64,000 nucleotides of DNA from Aphidius gifuensis (taxonomy: Eukaryota; Arthropoda; Insecta; Hymenoptera; Braconidae): NCBI RefSeq assembly GCF_014905175.1, contig NC_057792.1, positions 16,374,963 through 16,438,962 of the forward strand. The letters are read 5' to 3'. The notes below the pieces were generated by a model. It saw nothing but the letters and a program-made list of their open reading frames with translations. It was not told where the DNA came from and made no database searches. A program made the position numbers and the translations under genes. Positions 61,601-64,000 of this stretch are shown one piece after another; positions within the stretch are counted from its first letter, which is position 1; the number at the start of each line of letters is the position of its first letter.

Positions 61601-64000
61601 AAGAGCTGCAATTGCTTGTCTTCGTAGTGAACCTCTTTATAAATTAAGAAGGTAATAGAATTTAATTCAACGATAAATTTATTTAATGCATGGCTGAGTT
61701 TTGAAATTTTATTAATTAATTAATTTAATTGTAAATACATTAAATATATATGATTTTTTTATTTCTATAGACATCGTGCAATTAATATTTTTGCAAGAAC
61801 ATATTACGAGCTTTGGCTACAAGATGAAAATGTTGGACAAGAAGTTATGATTGAAGATCTTACAGTAAGTTTATTTACAATTAATTAATAATTATTTATA
61901 AAAAAAAAAGCTAAATGTGTAATTAAAAATTTCAGCAATCATTTGAAGATGCTGAATTGAAAAAAATGGATAAAGATGAAGAAGAGGGTAAACCAGATCC
62001 ATTGACACAATTAGTTACAACATTTTGTCGTGGTGCTATGACTGAACGGTCTGGTGCATTACAAGAGGATCCATTGTACATGAGTTATGCACAAATAATA
62101 TCAAAATCATGTGGTGAAGAAGAAGAAGAAGCTGAAGAAGAAGAAGCTGATGCTGGTAGTGCTAGTGGTGGTTCTGGTGGTGCTAGTGGTGGTGGCGGTG
62201 GCGATGGTGAAGAAGAAAGTGGTGCATCAATTCATGTGAGTTTATAATAAATTAGTAATTTTTTTTTTTTTGCTTCACATTGCTTTGGTGCTTTTAAAAT
62301 ACTCTATAAATAATTTAAAATAATTTTAACAACTAACTAATTACTCAATAATTAAAAAAAACAAAATAAACAAAAATTAAGATTTCAATTTTTTTTTTTT
62401 CTTCTAAACTAACTAATCTGCAGCCACAAAATTCAATATTGGTAAGATCGAGTAATGAATATCTGACATTGGCACACACATTTTTATGTCTATTATTATT
62501 AAAATAAAAATAATAATAACACTGAAATTTTTTAAAACCTTTTATCGTAGGAATTGAGCCTCCAAAAAATAAATTTATCCATTGTAGAAAATAAATAATC
62601 AATAAATCTAAATGTTCGATATGTATTTCCTTTTTTACAACTAAAATTTACTAATTTAATAATTTTTAATTTAATTTGCATTCTGAAGAGATCAATGCAA
62701 AAATTAATGGTAAATTAATTAATTAATATGTAAATGAAAAAATTAAAACAAATAATAATTGTTTTCTTTTTGTTTCATTCAAAGGAACAAGAAATGGAAA
62801 AACAAAAATTATTATTTCATCAAGCTCGTCTTGCAAATCGTGGAGTTGCTGAAATGGTTTTGTTGCATATATCAGCATGTAAAGGTGTACCAAGTGAAAT
62901 GGTAATGAAAACACTTGAGCTTGGTATATCAATACTACGTGGTGGTAATATTGAAATTCAACATGGTATGTTAAATCATTTAAAGGAAAAAAAAGATGTT
63001 GGTTTTTTTACATCAATTGCTGGATTAATGAATTCATGTAGTGTATTGGATCTTGATGCATTTGAAAGAAATACTAAAGCTGAAGGTTTAGGTGTTGGTT
63101 CAGATGGTGCTGCTGGTGAAAAAAATATGCATGATGCTGAATTTACATGTGCATTATTTAGATTTATACAATTAACATGTGAAGGACATAATCTTGATTG
63201 GCAAAATTATTTAAGAACACAAGCTGGTAATACAACAACAGTTAATGTTGTTATTTGTACTGTTGATTATCTTTTACGTCTTCAAGAATCAATAATGGAT
63301 TTTTATTGGCATTATTCAAGCAAAGAATTAATTGATTTAGCTGGTAAAGCAAATTTTTTTAAAGCAATTGGTGTTGCTAGTCAAGTATTTAATACTTTAA
63401 CTGAAGTTATACAAGGTCCATGTGCACAAAATCAACAAGCACTTGCACATTCACGTCTATGGGATGCTGTTGGTGGTTTTTTATTTTTATTTTCTCATAT
63501 GCAAGATAAATTATCAAAACATTCATCACAAGTTGATTTACTAAAAGAATTATTAAATTTACAAAAAGACATGATTACAATGATGCTGTCAATGCTTGAG
63601 GGTAATGTTGTTAATGGAACAATTGGTAAACAAATGGTTGATACACTTGTTGAATCAGCTGGTAATGTTGAATTAATATTAAAATATTTTGATATGTTTT
63701 TAAAATTAAAAGATCTTGTATCAGCACCAAGTTTTCTTGAAGTTGATTTAAATACAGATGGTTGGGTTTATCCAAAAGATTTTAAAGAAAAAATGGAACA
63801 AGCTAAAAGTTATACACCAGAAGAAATTGAATTTATGTTAGCATGTTGTGAAAGAAATCATGATGGTAAAATTGATTATGTTGCATTTATGGATCGTTTT
63901 CATGAACCAGCTAAAGAAATTGGTTTTAATTTAGCTGTATTATTAACAAATTTATCAGAACACATGCCAAATGAGCCACGTTTAGCTAGATTTTTAGAAA
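43612..64000 (+). CDS. RyR: Ryanodine receptor, ER/SR calcium-release channel (C-terminus beyond the window)
   Basis: About 28 exons, from [18 protein letters not shown] at 43612-43665, then 47055-47159, 47246-47344, 48085-48099, 48467-48544, 48687-48762, 48848-48960, 49037-51698, 51768-51976, 52061-52160, 52228-52426, 52501-52874, 52958-53189, 53271-53300, 53364-53511, 53585-53883, 53947-54480, 54542-54774, 54837-54939, 55007-55165, 55251-56809, 56880-57034, 57405-57576, 57656-61194, one of 61272-61384 or 61542-61651, 61771-61864, 61936-62235, and 62785 onward. About 4320 of an expected ~5100 residues are covered. Seen: N-terminal IP3R/RyR domains, SPRY1 (about 655-790), RyR repeats (about 866 and 2874), SPRY2 (about 1075-1210), SPRY3 (about 1535-1690), the calmodulin-binding helix (about 3750-3787) and two EF-hands (about 4240, 4275). 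The pore and the diamide-binding region lie outside. A Gly-rich insert (56330-56430) and acidic linker (62115-62220) are low complexity. Confidence 0.96.
43666..47054 (+). other. RyR intron 1 (3.4 kb), hosting an antisense gene
   Basis: GT-AG intron after codon 18. It is AT-rich apart from the nested gene at 44836-45684 and short islands at 44285-44370 and 46780-46925, in which I recognise nothing. Confidence 0.8.
44836..45684 (-). CDS. Basic HMG-box-like, protamine-type protein nested antisense in RyR intron 1
   Basis: Two exons on the minus strand, 45684-45650 and 45262-44836, encode 153 aa starting [12 protein letters not shown]. The intron has a GC-AG boundary (TATAG|GCAAGT ... TTTATAG) and the join is in frame. 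The first third is acidic. The middle is Lys/Arg/Cys-rich with Cys pairs ([26 protein letters not shown]). The last part [20 protein letters not shown]...[21 protein letters not shown] is an HMG-box-like helix set, ending KKRRGKC. This layout fits the MST-HMG-box family of insect sperm chromatin proteins (Drosophila protamines and relatives), which replace histones in spermatids. The family call rests on motif likeness only; testis expression is inferred. Confidence 0.75.
48085..48099 (+). other. RyR: 15-nt microexon of RyR
   Basis: CAACATGAAACCCTT (QHETL) lies between TTTCATTTCCAG and GTAAGT. It is flanked by phase-0 exons, so it can be included or skipped. TGCATG, the RBFOX binding hexamer, lies at 48117-48122, 18 bases downstream of the exon. 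Confidence 0.7.
53271..53300 (+). other. RyR: 30-nt microexon of RyR
   Basis: Encodes about ten residues ([10 protein letters not shown]) between ATAAAATTAG and GTAAGATA. Length divisible by three, and both versions join cleanly (RNQND...SPFFSRK or RFFSRK). It inserts an acidic, Ser-containing stretch in the linker before SPRY3. Confidence 0.65.
61272..61384 (+). other. RyR: RyR mutually exclusive exon A (calmodulin-binding helix, version A)
   Basis: 113 nt, starts in phase 0 and ends with two bases of a codon. Encodes [16 protein letters not shown] then [20 protein letters not shown], leading to PR|HRA. Aligned with the vertebrate RyR1 calmodulin-binding helix, the two hydrophobic anchors are Tyr and Phe. 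Confidence 0.85.
61526..61531 (+). promoter_or_regulatory. TGCATG (RBFOX) hexamer beside UG repeats before exon B
   Basis: UGUGUGG...UGUGUGUGCAUG lies just before the exon B acceptor. UG repeats are CELF/Bruno-type sites and UGCAUG is the RBFOX site. Both are commonly linked to regulated exons in muscle and neurons. Confidence 0.5.
61542..61651 (+). other. RyR: RyR mutually exclusive exon B (calmodulin-binding helix, version B)
   Basis: 110 nt, same start and end phases as exon A. Encodes [16 protein letters not shown] then [20 protein letters not shown], leading to R|HRA. The core RKRAxIACxR..PL..L is shared with exon A; the anchors are Trp and Leu here. Joining A to B shifts the frame and reaches a stop at 61645-61647. 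Confidence 0.85.
62424..62441 (+). other. RyR: Candidate 18-nt optional microexon of RyR
   Basis: CCACAAAATTCAATATTG (PQNSIL) is preceded by a T-rich tract, a good branch site CTAACTAAT and CTGCAG, and followed by GTAAGA. It would insert six residues between the exons ending GASIH and starting EQEMEK, with no frame change. Other insect RyRs I recall join IHEQEMEK directly, so it would be optional. Confidence 0.5.

Noticed and set aside
1..64000. CRISPR array, prophage, operon or other prokaryotic or viral feature
   Set aside because: Spliced eukaryotic genes throughout; the only repeats are microsatellites, the LRR array and one MITE.

Overview
The window is nuclear DNA of an insect. It is very AT-rich, with spliced genes carrying GT-AG introns and insect-type versions of ZNF367, EMC6, INTS12, PlexA, SERBP1/vig and the ryanodine receptor. 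A GC-poor parasitoid wasp (Hymenoptera, for example an aphidiine braconid) is my best guess from composition and gene style, but the sequence does not prove it. All exon boundaries below were read by eye from splice consensus and reading phase. Every multi-exon model listed closes in frame.

Layout, left to right. (1) 1-2554, minus strand: a ZNF367-type zinc-finger gene whose 3' end runs off the left edge. (2) 3.7-18.2 kb, plus strand: a tandem array of five four-exon leucine-rich-repeat genes plus two C-terminal pseudogene fragments and one 117-bp MITE. Each copy carries the same proximal promoter block. Copies are mosaics of one another, and a piece of the EMC6 upstream region is embedded in the middle of the array. 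(3) 18.4-20.9 kb, plus strand: EMC6, with two U12-type donors around a 20-nt exon, then INTS12. (4) 20.9-25.05 kb: T-rich convergent intergenic DNA and 3' UTR. (5) 25.06-32.3 kb, minus strand: PlexA, nearly all of it in one 5.7-kb exon, with 5' noncoding DNA reaching a GC-richer island near 35.7 kb. (6) 36.9-39.9 kb, plus strand: SERBP1/vig with a 9-nt microexon. (7) 43.6-64.0 kb, plus strand: the ryanodine receptor gene, cut by the right edge before the EF-hand-to-pore region is complete. Its first intron holds a small antisense gene for a basic HMG-box-like, protamine-type protein.

The most striking item is in the ryanodine receptor at 61272-61651. Two adjacent exons encode two alternative versions of the calmodulin-binding helix. 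They have identical phases. Including both, or skipping both, shifts the frame into a stop. The channel can therefore be built with either of two calmodulin-binding segments, with a UGUGUG/UGCAUG-rich element just upstream of the second exon. Several in-frame microexons (15, 30 and a candidate 18 nt) add further splice diversity to the same channel.

The genes do not form one pathway. ZNF367, INTS12, EMC6 and SERBP1 are housekeeping regulators of transcription, snRNA processing, membrane-protein insertion and translation. PlexA and RyR are neuronal and muscle signalling genes. The LRR array is a lineage-specific, fast-evolving family.
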